The notes beneath the pieces are model-generated. The model was not told the DNA's origin. It saw only the letters and a list, made by a program, of their open reading frames with translations, and did not search any database. From Microbacterium sp. Leaf159 (GTDB lineage Bacteria > Actinomycetota > Actinomycetes > Actinomycetales > Microbacteriaceae), in the NCBI RefSeq assembly GCF_001423615.1, contig NZ_LMOU01000001.1:1-50945 (forward strand): DNA of 50,945 nucleotides. The letters run 5' to 3'. Each line of letters opens with the position of its first letter. The stretch's first letter is position 1. Of this stretch, positions 26,547 to 35,800 are shown in pieces. Both the position numbers and the translations under genes were made by a program.

Positions 26547-26572
26547 CGTGCGTGCGAGAGCTGGGGCGGGAG

Positions 26573-26848
26573 TTACGCCGTGCGCACCGTGAGCATCCGC
26601 CAGCCCTCGGGGACCTTCGCCCGGAGGGATGTCATGTCGTCGGCTTCGATCTGCTCGATGCCGTCGACCCGCTTGAACGTGCCCATGGCCTCCATCTTCG
26701 CCTCGCCCTTGAGCATCCGCACGGGGGCCGACGCCAGATCGAACCCGGGCTTGCGATGCTGCTCGAGCTCCACGAGCACTTCTGCGAGGGTCGTCCCGAT
26801 CACGTCGGCGGTGCTGGACTCGACGGGGCGGATCAGGGCGATGAGCAT
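26573..26848 (-). CDS. Hypothetical protein, 91 residues
   Basis: Starts MLIALIRPVESSTADVIGTT and contains strand-helix patterns (RMLKGEAKMEAMGTFKRVDG). No family recognised. Codon use fits the region, and TAGGCT seven bases upstream of the ATG supports expression and the start. It lies next to, but is not co-directional overlap with, the marR gene; both are on the minus strand. Confidence 0.65.
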   Translation of the reverse strand: MLIALIRPVESSTADVIGTTLAEVLVELEQHRKPGFDLASAPVRMLKGEAKMEAMGTFKRVDGIEQIEADDMTSLRAKVPEGWRMLTVRTA

Positions 26849-26854
26849 CGTCCC

Positions 26855-26860
26855 AGCCTA
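26855..26860 (-). promoter_or_regulatory. -10 box (TAGGCT) of a leaderless promoter
   Basis: Ends seven bases before the ATG at 26848. The same hexamer at the same spacing precedes lpdA and copC. Confidence 0.55.
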
Positions 26861-26912
26861 TGCCGCGATCGCAGCGCTGCCCGGTGCCGCACCGGTGCGG
26901 GTCGCCGAGCGT

Positions 26913-27398
26913 TCACCGAGGCACAGGGGAGCGATGCTCTCCATCCGTGAGGCGCCCGGTGATCGCACTCGTGATCTCAGCGAGCGACTCGAGCTGCGAC
27001 GGCGTCAGCGCATCGATCACGAGCCGTCGGGCCGTGTCTATGTGACCGGGCATCGCACGGATCAGCTGCCGTCGCCCCTCGGCGGTGAGGCGGACGTTCG
27101 TCGCGCGCCTGTCTTCGGGGCTGGGGAAGCGGTCGACGATGCCGCGCGTCGCGAGCCGGGTGCACACGTGCGAGAGCCGGGGGAGCGTGGCGTTCGTCGA
27201 TGCGGCGAGCTCGGTCATCCGCAGGGTGTTCTCTGGTGCGAAGCGCAGGGAGGTCAGCACCATGAACTCGAAATGCGTCAGGTGTGCATCCTTCTGCAGC
27301 TGTGAATCCAGTGCGGCGGGCAGCAGTTGGGACACGGCGATCAGCCCGAGCCACGCGTCGGACTCGCGCTCGTCCATTCGAGGAACCCGGAATACCAT
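26913..27398 (-). CDS. MarR family transcriptional regulator
   Basis: A 161-residue winged-helix regulator. The recognition region is RMTELAASTNATLPRLSHVC with a wing at RGIVDRFPSPEDRRATNVRL, whose D-R-R is typical of MarR proteins. It is divergent from a two-domain VOC dioxygenase and probably represses it until a phenolic or quinone-like ligand is bound, as MhqR does for catE-type genes; the ligand is inferred. The ATG at 27398 is fixed by TACGAT seven bases upstream, against an upstream ATG at 27428. Confidence 0.87.
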   Translation of the reverse strand: MVFRVPRMDERESDAWLGLIAVSQLLPAALDSQLQKDAHLTHFEFMVLTSLRFAPENTLRMTELAASTNATLPRLSHVCTRLATRGIVDRFPSPEDRRATNVRLTAEGRRQLIRAMPGHIDTARRLVIDALTPSQLESLAEITSAITGRLTDGEHRSPVPR

Positions 27399-27404
27399 GG
27401 GCTC

Positions 27405-27410
27405 ATCGTA
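27405..27410 (-). promoter_or_regulatory. -10 box (TACGAT), leaderless marR promoter
   Basis: TACGAT on the minus strand ends seven bases before the marR ATG at 27398. The imperfect palindrome at 27415-27430 starts five bases further upstream, so autoregulation is likely. Confidence 0.6.
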
Positions 27411-27414
27411 CGTT

Positions 27415-27430
27415 ACTTGTAGCGACAATT
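27415..27430. promoter_or_regulatory. Candidate MarR operator
   Basis: ACTTGT-AGCG-ACAATT is a 16-base inverted repeat with one mismatch, placed between the divergent marR and VOC genes and next to the marR -10 box. It overlaps the 10-base palindrome CAATTAATTG (27426-27435). Confidence 0.6.
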
Positions 27431-27472
27431 AATTGCGACGACGGCCCGATCTCGGGCGGAACGGAGCCGATC

Positions 27473-28372
27473 ATGACAGGAACGATCGACGCCTGGCGTG
27501 CCCCGGCCGTAGCCACGGCAGGTTCCGCGCCCGATGGCGCGCGCATGAACGCGGTCGAGCTGCTGGTCCGAGACCTCGATGCGATGACGGCCTACTACCA
27601 GCAGGCCGTGACCCTCGACATCCTCGACCAGTCCGGAGCGACCGCGACACTCGGTCGTGCCGGCGAACCGATCATGCGGCTGCGCCAGGAGAAGGCCCTT
27701 CCGGCGGCCGATCCCCGTGCCGCCGGGCTCTATCACACGGCGATCCTGTTCCAGGATGAGTCGCGCCTGGCCGCCGCGCTGCTGTCTGTGGCCCAGCGCG
27801 CCCCGCAGACCTTCACGGGGTCCGCCGATCACCTCGTCAGCGAGGCGTTCTACTTCACCGACCCCGAGGGCAACGGCCTGGAGCTCTATCACGACCGTCC
27901 GCGCGAGCAGTGGCAGGTCGCGCCAGACGGCTCGGTGCGCATGGACTCGCTCGCACTCGACCCGAATAAGTTCCTCAGGCAGTGGCTGACGCCGGATGCC
28001 GCGGACGACGGCCAGACGGCGACGATCGGTCACGTGCACCTGCAGGTCGGCGACATCCCGACGGCCCGCCGGTTCTACTCCGACATCCTCGGATTCGACG
28101 TGACCGCAGCTCTCGGGAACTCCGCGCTGTTCGTGTCCGCGGGCGGGTACCACCACCACATCGGCATGAACACCTGGCAGAGCGCCGGAGCAGGACCACG
28201 TGCGGCTTCGCTCGGTCTCGGCGACGTGCGAGTGACCGTGCCCACGCGCTCCGACATCGACGAGCTCGCCGACCGACTCTCGTTCCACGGCATCCCGTCG
28301 GAGGACGACGGGCGCGCGCTGCGGCTGAGCGACCCGTGGGGAACCCGGCTGGCGCTCAGTCCGGACGAGTGA
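27473..28372 (+). CDS. VOC family ring-cleavage dioxygenase, CatE-like
   Basis: A 299-residue protein made of two glyoxalase/VOC modules (about residues 25-145 and 178-298). Metal ligands fit His in LYHTAILF and GHVHLQV, His in GGYHHHIGMN and a Glu in GNGLELYHD. The layout matches catechol 2,3-dioxygenase CatE of Bacillus and related quinone-detoxifying enzymes controlled by a MarR protein. Extradiol cleavage is inferred. ACGGAG eight bases before the ATG is the likely ribosome-binding site. Confidence 0.85.
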   Translation: MTGTIDAWRAPAVATAGSAPDGARMNAVELLVRDLDAMTAYYQQAVTLDILDQSGATATLGRAGEPIMRLRQEKALPAADPRAAGLYHTAILFQDESRLAAALLSVAQRAPQTFTGSADHLVSEAFYFTDPEGNGLELYHDRPREQWQVAPDGSVRMDSLALDPNKFLRQWLTPDAADDGQTATIGHVHLQVGDIPTARRFYSDILGFDVTAALGNSALFVSAGGYHHHIGMNTWQSAGAGPRAASLGLGDVRVTVPTRSDIDELADRLSFHGIPSEDDGRALRLSDPWGTRLALSPDE

Positions 28373-28391
28373 CCGGAGCTGACGGCCGGCG

Positions 28392-28432
28392 GACGGAGGA
28401 GCCCCAGTCGGACAGGCCGCGGCTCCTCCGTC
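28392..28432. terminator. Hairpin between convergent VOC and amidohydrolase genes
   Basis: GACGGAGGAGCC (28392-28403) pairs perfectly with 28421-28432 around a 17-base loop. It lies between two convergent stops and most likely terminates both. Confidence 0.7.
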
Positions 28433-28438
28433 TCGATC

Positions 28439-30028
28439 TCAGGCCTCGTACGCCGTGCGTCCGGCGATCACCGTCTGCACGACCCGCGCCGTGAGCAGCG
28501 AAACGTCGCCCGCGGTGAACGGATCGGTGTCGAGCACCGCGAAGTCCGCTGCCTGACCGACAGCGATGCGACCGCGCCAGGCTCCGTCGCCGATCGATGC
28601 CGCGGCATCGCGGGTGGCATGAGCGATCGCGCGATCGAGCGGCAGCGCGAACTGCGGATGCACAGCCGCCACGTCCGGGTCCAGGGCCGATGCCCGCGTT
28701 GCGGCGACGTACATGTTCGCGAGAGCCTCGTGCGGGGCGGTCGGCGCATCGGTCGAGAACGCGAGCAGCGCTCCGGCATCCTCATACTCCGGCCAGGCGA
28801 ACGCACGATCGGCGCGGTCGTCGCCGAGCTGTGCGGCCCAGTTCGCGAAGATCGCCGGGTCCGCATGCACCGGCTGCATGGATGCCGTCACGCCGAGCCG
28901 CGCCATCCGCTCGGCCGTCCCGGGCGCCGCGTACTCGAGGTGCTCGATCCGGTGACGGCGTGGGCGGGCTCCGTTCACGGCGATCGCGTGCTCGATGGCG
29001 TCGAGTGCGAGGGTGCTCGCCTCGTCGCCGATCGCATGCATCGCCACCTGCAACCCGGCGGCATCCGCGGCAGCGACCACCGGCAACAGGCGCTCGGCGG
29101 GCCAGATCGGAGCAGCGTTCGTCCCGTCTGCGTATGGTGCCCGCATCGCGGCTGTGCACGCGTCGATCGTGCCGTCGAGGACGAGCTTGATGCCGATCAC
29201 GCTGACACCCGTCGTGGCGGTCTCGGCGTGCTGCGCCGCCTCGGCGACCTGAGCCAGGTTGGCCTCGTCGTCGCCGGTGTTCGCCACGAACCAGTGCGCG
29301 GCGATCCGCAGCGGCAGTCCGCCGCGTTCTGCTGCCCGCCCGAGTGCGTCCAGGGCGAGACCGTCGAAGGCCATGTCGACGGCGCCGGTGACCCCCGAGG
29401 CGAGATACGCCTCGATGACCCGCTCGACGGCGGCATCCCGCTGCGCGTCCGTCGTCACCGCGTCGCGGTGGGCCCACGCGTGCTGCTGCGCCGCAGTCTC
29501 GTAGAGCATCCCGGTCGCATCTCCATCGGCATCCCTCTCGATGCGTCCGCCGATCGGATCCGGCGTGTCGCGGGTGATTCCGAGAGCGATCAGCGCGGCC
29601 GAGTTGACCCAGCAGGAGTGATAGTCGTTCGCGTCGAGGTAGACCGGGATGTCCGAGACCACCGAGTCGATCATCGCGGCCGTCGGAGCGCCGCCTGGTA
29701 TCGCGTCGAAGAGCCATCCACGTCCGCGCAGTTCTCCGTCGGCGCTCTGTCTGGCCGCGCTCAATCTGCTCTGGATCTCCTCGAGCGAGCCCGCATCGGT
29801 GAGCCCCACCTGGCCGAGCGCCTCGCCCATCATGAGCAGATGGGTGTGCGCATCGGTGAAGCCGGGGAGCACGGTGCGGCCACCGAGGTCGACGGTGTCG
29901 TCGGCAGGAGGTGCATCGACCTCTGCGCCGACGAAGGCGAACGACTCGCCGTCGACGACTACGGCATCGGCCCAGGCGGCGTCATCGGCGGTGAAGAAGC
30001 GGGCGTTGCGGAACAGGGTGCGGGGCAT
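28439..30028 (-). CDS. Amidohydrolase, YtcJ (amidohydrolase 3) type
   Basis: A 529-residue metal-dependent hydrolase. The motif PGFTDAHTHLLMMG gives the first metal ligands, IGIKLVLDGTID and AMHAIGDEA supply later ones, and FSTDAPTAPHEA holds the catalytic Asp region. A C-terminal strand segment (LDTDPFTAGDVSLL) closes the composite beta domain. Substrate unknown; relatives act on N-formyl or hydantoin-like compounds. Its ATG shares one base with the MFS stop (TGATG), so transporter and hydrolase are made together. Confidence 0.88.
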   Translation of the reverse strand: MPRTLFRNARFFTADDAAWADAVVVDGESFAFVGAEVDAPPADDTVDLGGRTVLPGFTDAHTHLLMMGEALGQVGLTDAGSLEEIQSRLSAARQSADGELRGRGWLFDAIPGGAPTAAMIDSVVSDIPVYLDANDYHSCWVNSAALIALGITRDTPDPIGGRIERDADGDATGMLYETAAQQHAWAHRDAVTTDAQRDAAVERVIEAYLASGVTGAVDMAFDGLALDALGRAAERGGLPLRIAAHWFVANTGDDEANLAQVAEAAQHAETATTGVSVIGIKLVLDGTIDACTAAMRAPYADGTNAAPIWPAERLLPVVAAADAAGLQVAMHAIGDEASTLALDAIEHAIAVNGARPRRHRIEHLEYAAPGTAERMARLGVTASMQPVHADPAIFANWAAQLGDDRADRAFAWPEYEDAGALLAFSTDAPTAPHEALANMYVAATRASALDPDVAAVHPQFALPLDRAIAHATRDAAASIGDGAWRGRIAVGQAADFAVLDTDPFTAGDVSLLTARVVQTVIAGRTAYEA

Positions 30029-31263
30029 CAGTGGGACTCCGGGGTGGTGATGGCACGCTCGAGGCGTGTGGAGAGAAGGGCGATCGCGCTCGCGGGCACG
30101 GCGAGGACGAAGCTCGCGATGCCGAGGGCGACGGCGAAGCCCTGGAATCCGAGCACGCTCACGAGCGCGGCGCCGATCACGGGCGTGAGCGCCGAGCCCA
30201 CCAGGTAGACGGCGAGAAGTGGTCCCGACCAGCGACCGTCGGCGTCGAGCGCCGCCGAGGTCGACACGAAGTACATGAAGGCGATCGCGTACACGGTGTT
30301 CCAGGCGATGAAGACGACGATGAACGCGGTGGGGTCGGTCATGAACCCCTCGACGATCTTGAGCACGCCTCCGGCGACCAGCAGCACCGCCAGCGGCAGC
30401 GCGCGTCCGAGTCGGGATCCCACGATCATGAGCAGCAGCGATCCGATCAGACCGCCCGCGGTGGCTCCGCTGAGGGCGATGCCGAGCCCCTCGGGGGTCA
30501 GCCCTGTCTGCTCGGCGCCCATGACTCCGGCCATCGCCCAGAGGGAGTCCTCACTCGCCGCCCACAGTGCGAACACGACCAGCAGACCGAAGCCGGCGAT
30601 CGTGACCGTGCGTGAACGGGCGGGGGAGAGTCGGACCGTGCCGGTCGGCGGCACCTCGATCGGCATCGCCTCGGCCACAGCGGCCGCTGCCTGAGGATCC
30701 ACGACCGGGGCGGCAGGCAGCCACGCAGAGACGACGAGACCGAGGACGCTGAACAGGGCCAGCGCGCCGAAGACATCGATCGGGGCGAGGCCGACGAGGG
30801 GGATGACCGCGAGGACGATCGTGATCACGCCGCGGTTCGCGAGACCGTTGAAGCCGGCGACGCGGTCGGGGTTGCGGAAAGCGGCGAGGGCGGCGCCGGA
30901 GGCCGCTACGGCGCCGCCGGCGCCCGCACCGCCGAGGAGGAGCGCCGGAAGCATGAGCGAGGGGACGAGTGCGGCCGTGGCGAAGCCGAGGGCCGCGATC
31001 GCGAGCCCCGCCCGCGCGACGGTGCGTCGGTGCGCTCCGGCGCAGAGGGGCGCGATGGCGAGGCCGGTCACCGCGGTGAGCAGCAGAGTCGCGGTCACGA
31101 GCCAGCTCGCGGCGAGCACGTCGATGCCGAGTCCGGTCTGCGCGGCCGTGATCATGTAGGGCGAAAGGTTGACGCCGAGGTATCCGGCGATGCCGATCGC
31201 AAAGGTCGCGGTGGCGGTGGGCAGCCGAAGGGGGACTCGGGTGCTGAGGTCGATGGCGGTCAT
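30028..31263 (-). CDS. MFS transporter
   Basis: A 411-residue major facilitator with about twelve hydrophobic helices and a central cytoplasmic loop (PVVDPQAAAAVAEAMPIEVP). The Arg/His-rich turn AGAHRRTVARAGL is the loop 2-3 motif. It is first gene of a two-gene operon with the amidohydrolase and divergent from a TetR gene. It probably imports the hydrolase's substrate or exports a toxic compound. GGGAG lies before the ATG. Confidence 0.87.
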   Translation of the reverse strand: MTAIDLSTRVPLRLPTATATFAIGIAGYLGVNLSPYMITAAQTGLGIDVLAASWLVTATLLLTAVTGLAIAPLCAGAHRRTVARAGLAIAALGFATAALVPSLMLPALLLGGAGAGGAVAASGAALAAFRNPDRVAGFNGLANRGVITIVLAVIPLVGLAPIDVFGALALFSVLGLVVSAWLPAAPVVDPQAAAAVAEAMPIEVPPTGTVRLSPARSRTVTIAGFGLLVVFALWAASEDSLWAMAGVMGAEQTGLTPEGLGIALSGATAGGLIGSLLLMIVGSRLGRALPLAVLLVAGGVLKIVEGFMTDPTAFIVVFIAWNTVYAIAFMYFVSTSAALDADGRWSGPLLAVYLVGSALTPVIGAALVSVLGFQGFAVALGIASFVLAVPASAIALLSTRLERAITTPESH

Positions 31264-31340
31264 GAATCTCCCACGGAGAGGGGCACGGCGATGTGCGCGG
31301 AGGTGATGCCGGAGTGCGTCGGGTGGAGCACGGTTTCATA

Positions 31341-31379
31341 AACGAATGGTGTTCGTCAACGAATGGTGTTCACTATTAT
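31341..31379. promoter_or_regulatory. Two tandem operators and promoter between mfs and tetR
   Basis: AACGAATGGTGTTC occurs twice, at 31341-31354 and 31358-31371, with a 17-base step. The first copy is itself inside a perfect inverted repeat, ACGAA-TGGTG-TTCGT (31342-31356). TATTAT (31374-31379) is a strong -10 box for tetR, with TTCGTC 16 bases upstream. The mfs side has TATGAA on the minus strand at 31335-31340. Confidence 0.7.
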
Positions 31380-31445
31380 GCACAGGTGGGATGCCGCGGG
31401 GAAGACCTTTCTCGCCACCCCACCGGATCAGAGAGCGAGCGTGCG

Positions 31446-32048
31446 ATGCCCAGGCCGTCGAGTCCCCTTCTGTCGCCCGAGATCATCGGCGCGGCTGGCC
31501 TCGAGCTGTCGAGGGCGGGAGAACCCTTCGGAGTGAACGCGATCGCCCGCAGGCTGGGAGTGCGCCCCTCGTCTCTGTACAACCACGTCGACGGCATGGA
31601 CGGCATCATCGAGCTCATGCGCGGCAGGCTCATCGAGGACTACCGCGTCGAACCGCACGGCGAACCCTGGGATCGGTTCCTCATCGAACTGCTCCGGCGG
31701 CAGCGTCACATGTACGCCGATCACCCGGCGCTCGTGCCTCTGCTGATCGGCAAGACCATCACCCATCCCGCGGTGATCGCGGCATATGACGACCTCGCGA
31801 CCGTGCTCGTCGAGGGCGGCTTCCCCGAGGACGAGGTGCTCACCGTGATAGCGGTCATCGACGCCTTCGCGATCGGCTTCGGTCTCGACCTGGCCTCACC
31901 GGACGAGGTGTGGGAGCCAGGGGAAGGCACGCGCACACTCCGTCGGGTGCTCGACGGGGCGGAGCGAGGCACCGCGAGGGCCGACCGCACGTTCGAACTC
32001 GGTGTCGGGTTGCTTCTCGACTCGCTGCGCGCGCGCCTCGTTCGCTGA
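31446..32048 (+). CDS. TetR family regulator of the MFS-amidohydrolase operon
   Basis: A 200-residue regulator. The helix-turn-helix reads FGVNAIARRLGVRPSSLYNH with VDGMDGIIELMRG following, the TetR-class pattern including Tyr-Asn-His, and the C-terminal domain matches the TetR_C group (HPALVPLLIGKTITHPAVI). It is divergent from mfs, across tandem operator-like repeats. The ATG at 31446 has a leader of about 60 bases from the TATTAT box. Confidence 0.87.
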   Translation: MPRPSSPLLSPEIIGAAGLELSRAGEPFGVNAIARRLGVRPSSLYNHVDGMDGIIELMRGRLIEDYRVEPHGEPWDRFLIELLRRQRHMYADHPALVPLLIGKTITHPAVIAAYDDLATVLVEGGFPEDEVLTVIAVIDAFAIGFGLDLASPDEVWEPGEGTRTLRRVLDGAERGTARADRTFELGVGLLLDSLRARLVR

Positions 32049-32115
32049 TCCGATATCGGGACGGCGACGGCGGATGATCGCACGCGCGTGCGCCCCGAGC
32101 TGAGCGGGACTGGTT

Positions 32116-32161
32116 GCCCTCTCGAGTCATCCAAACCCCATTTTGGATCGCTCGAGAGGGC
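32116..32161. terminator. Nested 20-bp hairpin after tetR
   Basis: GCCCTCTCGAG (32116-32126) pairs with 32151-32161; after a two-base imperfect step, ATCCAAA (32129-32135) pairs with 32142-32148 around the loop CCCCAT. It could be the terminator of tetR, but no T-run follows and the length is unusual. Confidence 0.6.
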
Positions 32162-32338
32162 TCACCGTCCTTCCCGGACGGTAGGGGAGGCGGCGAAAGA
32201 CTTTCGCTGCTCTCTCGACTGATATCCCCAGATGTTCAGCCGGTAGCCCCCGCTACTTCTTGCAGAATATCGCTTAATCGGCTTGTCCGCCATTTGGGGG
32301 ACAAAGAAATCTACGAATATTTCTTCCGAGACTGGGGC

Positions 32339-32368
32339 TTGCCGCGAGAACGTCCACTCATAGAGTGG
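32339..32368 (+). promoter_or_regulatory. Leaderless promoter with overlapping palindrome
   Basis: -35 TTGCCG (32339-32344), 16-base spacer, -10 TAGAGT (32361-32366), which ends seven bases before the ATG at 32373. A perfect inverted repeat, CCACTC-ATA-GAGTGG (32354-32368), covers the -10 box and may be an operator. Confidence 0.65.
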
Positions 32369-32372
32369 TTTC

Positions 32373-32765
32373 ATGGATAGAAAGCTCGTTGTCAACGCGC
32401 CCCTCGCCATCGCGCATGGGCACCGCGTCGAGGTGTCGGAGCGCATCGACGAGCTGACCGGGGAGGCCGTGATCCTCTCTGTCATCGACCTCGACACCCG
32501 CATCCGGTATCGCCGGCCGGAAGAGCCGCGCGGGCAGGTCAGCCGGTGGCTGGGCCGCGTCGTCGACTGCACGGTGACGATCGGCGCCGGCCACGGATCG
32601 CACACCTCGCTCACGGTCGAAGCCGATGGCGACGGACGTGGTGCGACCAGTGCACGGACGGCTCTGCACGGCGCGGATGCCGCGGTGGACGCGGCGAAGG
32701 CTGAAGCCGACCGGTGGGGTGGCGGGGACCGCGTGCCCGAACCGGAGCCTGAGCGCTTCTGGTGA
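32373..32765 (+). CDS. Hypothetical protein, 130 residues
   Basis: A soluble protein that starts MDRKLVVNAPLAIAHGHRVE and is predicted to be mostly strands up to residue 95 (CTVTIGAGHGSHTSLTVEAD), then an Ala-rich helix and a Pro/Glu tail ending in ERFW. No family recognised. The strong promoter and leaderless start support expression. It is convergent with dnaE2. Confidence 0.7.
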   Translation: MDRKLVVNAPLAIAHGHRVEVSERIDELTGEAVILSVIDLDTRIRYRRPEEPRGQVSRWLGRVVDCTVTIGAGHGSHTSLTVEADGDGRGATSARTALHGADAAVDAAKAEADRWGGGDRVPEPEPERFW

Positions 32766-32808
32766 GTGCTCTGCGGATCCCCTGAGCGGCGGTGCGCCGA
32801 CAGCACGC

Positions 32809-35800
32809 TCATCGGAAGTCCCGCGAGCGATGGGTCACTCCGGTGCGTAGGTCCTCGAAGGCATCCGCGAGGACGTTCACGACGCCCTCCGCCGAGCGCT
32901 CGAGGATGCCGCGGATGATGAGGGCGGGCGAATCGCGCGCCACCCGGTGGTAGCGGCTCCACACTCCCGTCGAGCAGATGACGTTGACCAGGCCGCTCTC
33001 ATCCTCGAGGTTGAGGAACGTCACCCCCGCTGCGGTGGCCGGTCGCTGACGGTGGGTCACGAGCCCGGCGACCTCGATGCGTCGTCCCGTCTCATGGCTC
33101 TGGAGATCGGCGGAGGTGAGCACACCCCGCTCGCGGAGGAGAGCGCGGAAGTGCGCCATCGGATGGTCGTCGGTCGAGACGCCGGTCGCCCAGAGATCGG
33201 CGGAGAGGCGCTCGTAGCTGGACTGATCCGTGAACAGCGGCGGCTGCACCGCGACGGTCGTTCCCGGGAGGAATAGCGAACGGTCTTCCGCTGCCGCTCC
33301 GGACAGCCAGATCGCCTCCCGGCGCTGGAGCCCGAGGCACTCGAACGCCCCGGCGGTCGCCAGAGCCTCCAACTGCGCAGCCGTGGCATCCGTCCGCCTC
33401 ACCAGATCGTTGAGATCACGGAAGAGGCCGCCGGACTCGCGCTCGGAGACGATCCGCTCCGCCAACGGCAGACCGATGCCGCGGACTCCGCTGAGCCCCA
33501 TGCGCACCGCGTACCCGCCGTCCCTGCGGTGCGCCGCCGATTCGTCGGGCAGCGACCTGTCGAAGCGAGGCACGCGTGGTTGCAGCGGTTCGGGGCAGGA
33601 GTCCAGGCCGGTCGGAGCTCGCAGGGGCGCCCCCTCGAGCGGCTCCAGGGTCTCGGTCGCCCCCGAGGCGTGCAGATCGGGACGACGGACGTCGACTCCG
33701 TGTCGACGGGCGTCTGCGGTGAGCGTCGATGCGGAGTAGAAGCCCATCGGCTGCGACCGCAGCAGACCCGCGAGGAACGCCGCCGGGTAGTGCAGTTTGA
33801 GCCAGGAGCTGGCGTAGACGAGCAGGGCGAAGGACAGCGAGTGCGATTCGGCGAAACCGAAGTTCGAGAACGCCTGGATCTGCGCGTAGATGCGATCCGA
33901 CTGCTCGGCGGAGAGCCCGCGCCGGGTCATCCCCGCATAGAGCTTGTCTCGGACCTTCTCGATCTTCTCGAGTCCCCGCTTGGACCCCATGGCTCGGCGG
34001 AGCAGGTCGGCCTCGTCTGCCGTGCAGTCGCCGATGGCCGTCGCCATCTGGATCAGCTGCTCCTGGAAGATCGGGATGCCCAGCGTGCGCTCGAGGATCG
34101 GCTTGAGATCGTCGTGCGGATAGGGGATCTCGAGCACCACCGGCTCTTCGCCCCTGGCAGCCCTGGCCCGGTTCTCCTCGTCGAGTGCGTCCTTCGCCAT
34201 CTTCCGTCGGACGAAGGGGTGCACGGCGCCGCCCTGGATGGGCCCTGGGCGGATGAGTGCGATCTGGATGGCGAGGTCGTAGAAGGCACGCGGCTGCAGG
34301 CGGGGGAGTAGGCCGATCTGGGCACGCGACTCGACCTGGAACACCCCGATCGAGTCCGCACGGCAGAGCATGTCGTAGACCGCCGGCTCTTCTTTGGGTA
34401 GCGTCTCGAGAGTCCACCGCTCACCCGTGGCGTCATGGATGAGATCGAAGCAGTGCTGGAGGGCCGCCAGCATCCCGAGACCCAGCAGGTCGAACTTGAC
34501 GAGCCCCATCCAGGCCGCATCGTCTTTGTCCCACTGGATGACGGTGCGGTTCTCCATGCGCGCATGCTCCACGGGCACGACCTCACCCACGGGCCTCGCG
34601 GTCAGCACCATGCCGCCGGAGTGGATGCCGAGATGCCGAGGCGCCTTCAGCAGCTCGCCCGCGTAGTCGAGCACATTCGCGGGGATGTCGTGTTCGTCGG
34701 CGACCTCGAGACCCGCGCTCCAGCCGTCGACCTGCCGGGACCAGGCATCCTGCTGACCGGGCGAGTGGCCGAGAGCCCTCGCCATGTCGCGTACGGCGTT
34801 CTTCGGCCGGTACTGGATGACATTCGCCACCTGCGCCGCGCGTTCCCTCCCGTACTCGCGGTACACCCACTGGATGATCTCCTCGCGGCGGTCGGAGTCG
34901 AAGTCCACATCGATGTCCGGCTCCTCCTGACGTGTGGTCGCGAGGAAGCGCTCGAAGGGCAGGCGATAGAGGATCGGGTCGACGGCGGTGATCCCGAGCA
35001 GGTAGCAGACGGCGCTCGCCGCAGCCGAGCCACGGCCCTGACAGAGGATGCCGCGACGCTTCGCCTCGGTGACGATCCCGTGCACGATGAGGAAGTAGCC
35101 GGGGAAGTCCTTCTCCTCGATGACGTCGAGCTCGCGTCCGATCCTGCGGCGACCGTCGGCATCCAGACGGGGATACTTCGTCGGCACGGCCTCCCACACC
35201 AGGTGTCGCAGCCAGCTCATCGGAGTGTGGCCGTCTGGCACCTCCTGCTTCGGGAGCGCAGGGCGCGCTCGGCGGAGCGGGAAGGCGGATGCCGCGGCGA
35301 GCTCCAGCCCGTAGGAGATCGCGCCGGGGTGACGCCGGAAACGCGCCGCCATCTCCGCACCGCTGCGCAGATGCGCCCCTCCGTGTGCAGGGAGCCAGCC
35401 GTCGAGGTCGTCCATGCTGCGCACGGCCCGCACCGCGGCGACGGCTTCGGCGAGCGATGCCCGCTCGGGTGCGGCGTAGTGCACGTTGTTCGTCGCCACC
35501 ACGGGCAGTCGCACCCGCCTGGCGAGGTCTGCGAGAGCATCGTTGCGGCGGGAGTCCTGCGGGTCGCCGTGGTCGAAGAGCTCGACGGCGACGTGGTCCT
35601 GCCCGAACAGATCGACCAGGCGGCGCAGCGGGGTGTGCGCGTCTCCGGCTTCGAGTCCGCGGCGGACGCCGCCCTTGCGGCATCCGGTGAGGATCGTCCA
35701 GTGCCCGTCTGCGGCGGCGGCCAGCTCGTCGAGGTCGTAGACGGGGCGGCCCTTCTCTCCGCCGCGGAGATGGGCGGCCGTCATCGCGCCGGAGAGCCGG

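Larger units (their letters stand above)
32049..32372. other. 324-base gene-free island with several hairpins
   Basis: Less GC-rich than its surroundings, mostly in 32210-32340. It holds the long hairpin at 32116-32161, a 7-bp hairpin ACCGTCC-TTCCC-GGACGGT (32164-32182), a GCGAAAG/CTTTCGC inverted repeat, AAGAAAT/ATTTCTT arms, and the promoter of the next gene. A 70-codon minus-strand frame (32162-32374) spans it but has no other support. Confidence 0.6.

Noticed and set aside
28619..30208. Plus-strand open frame of 529 codons opposite the amidohydrolase
   Set aside because: Exact mirror in length of a recognised metal hydrolase with its catalytic motifs.
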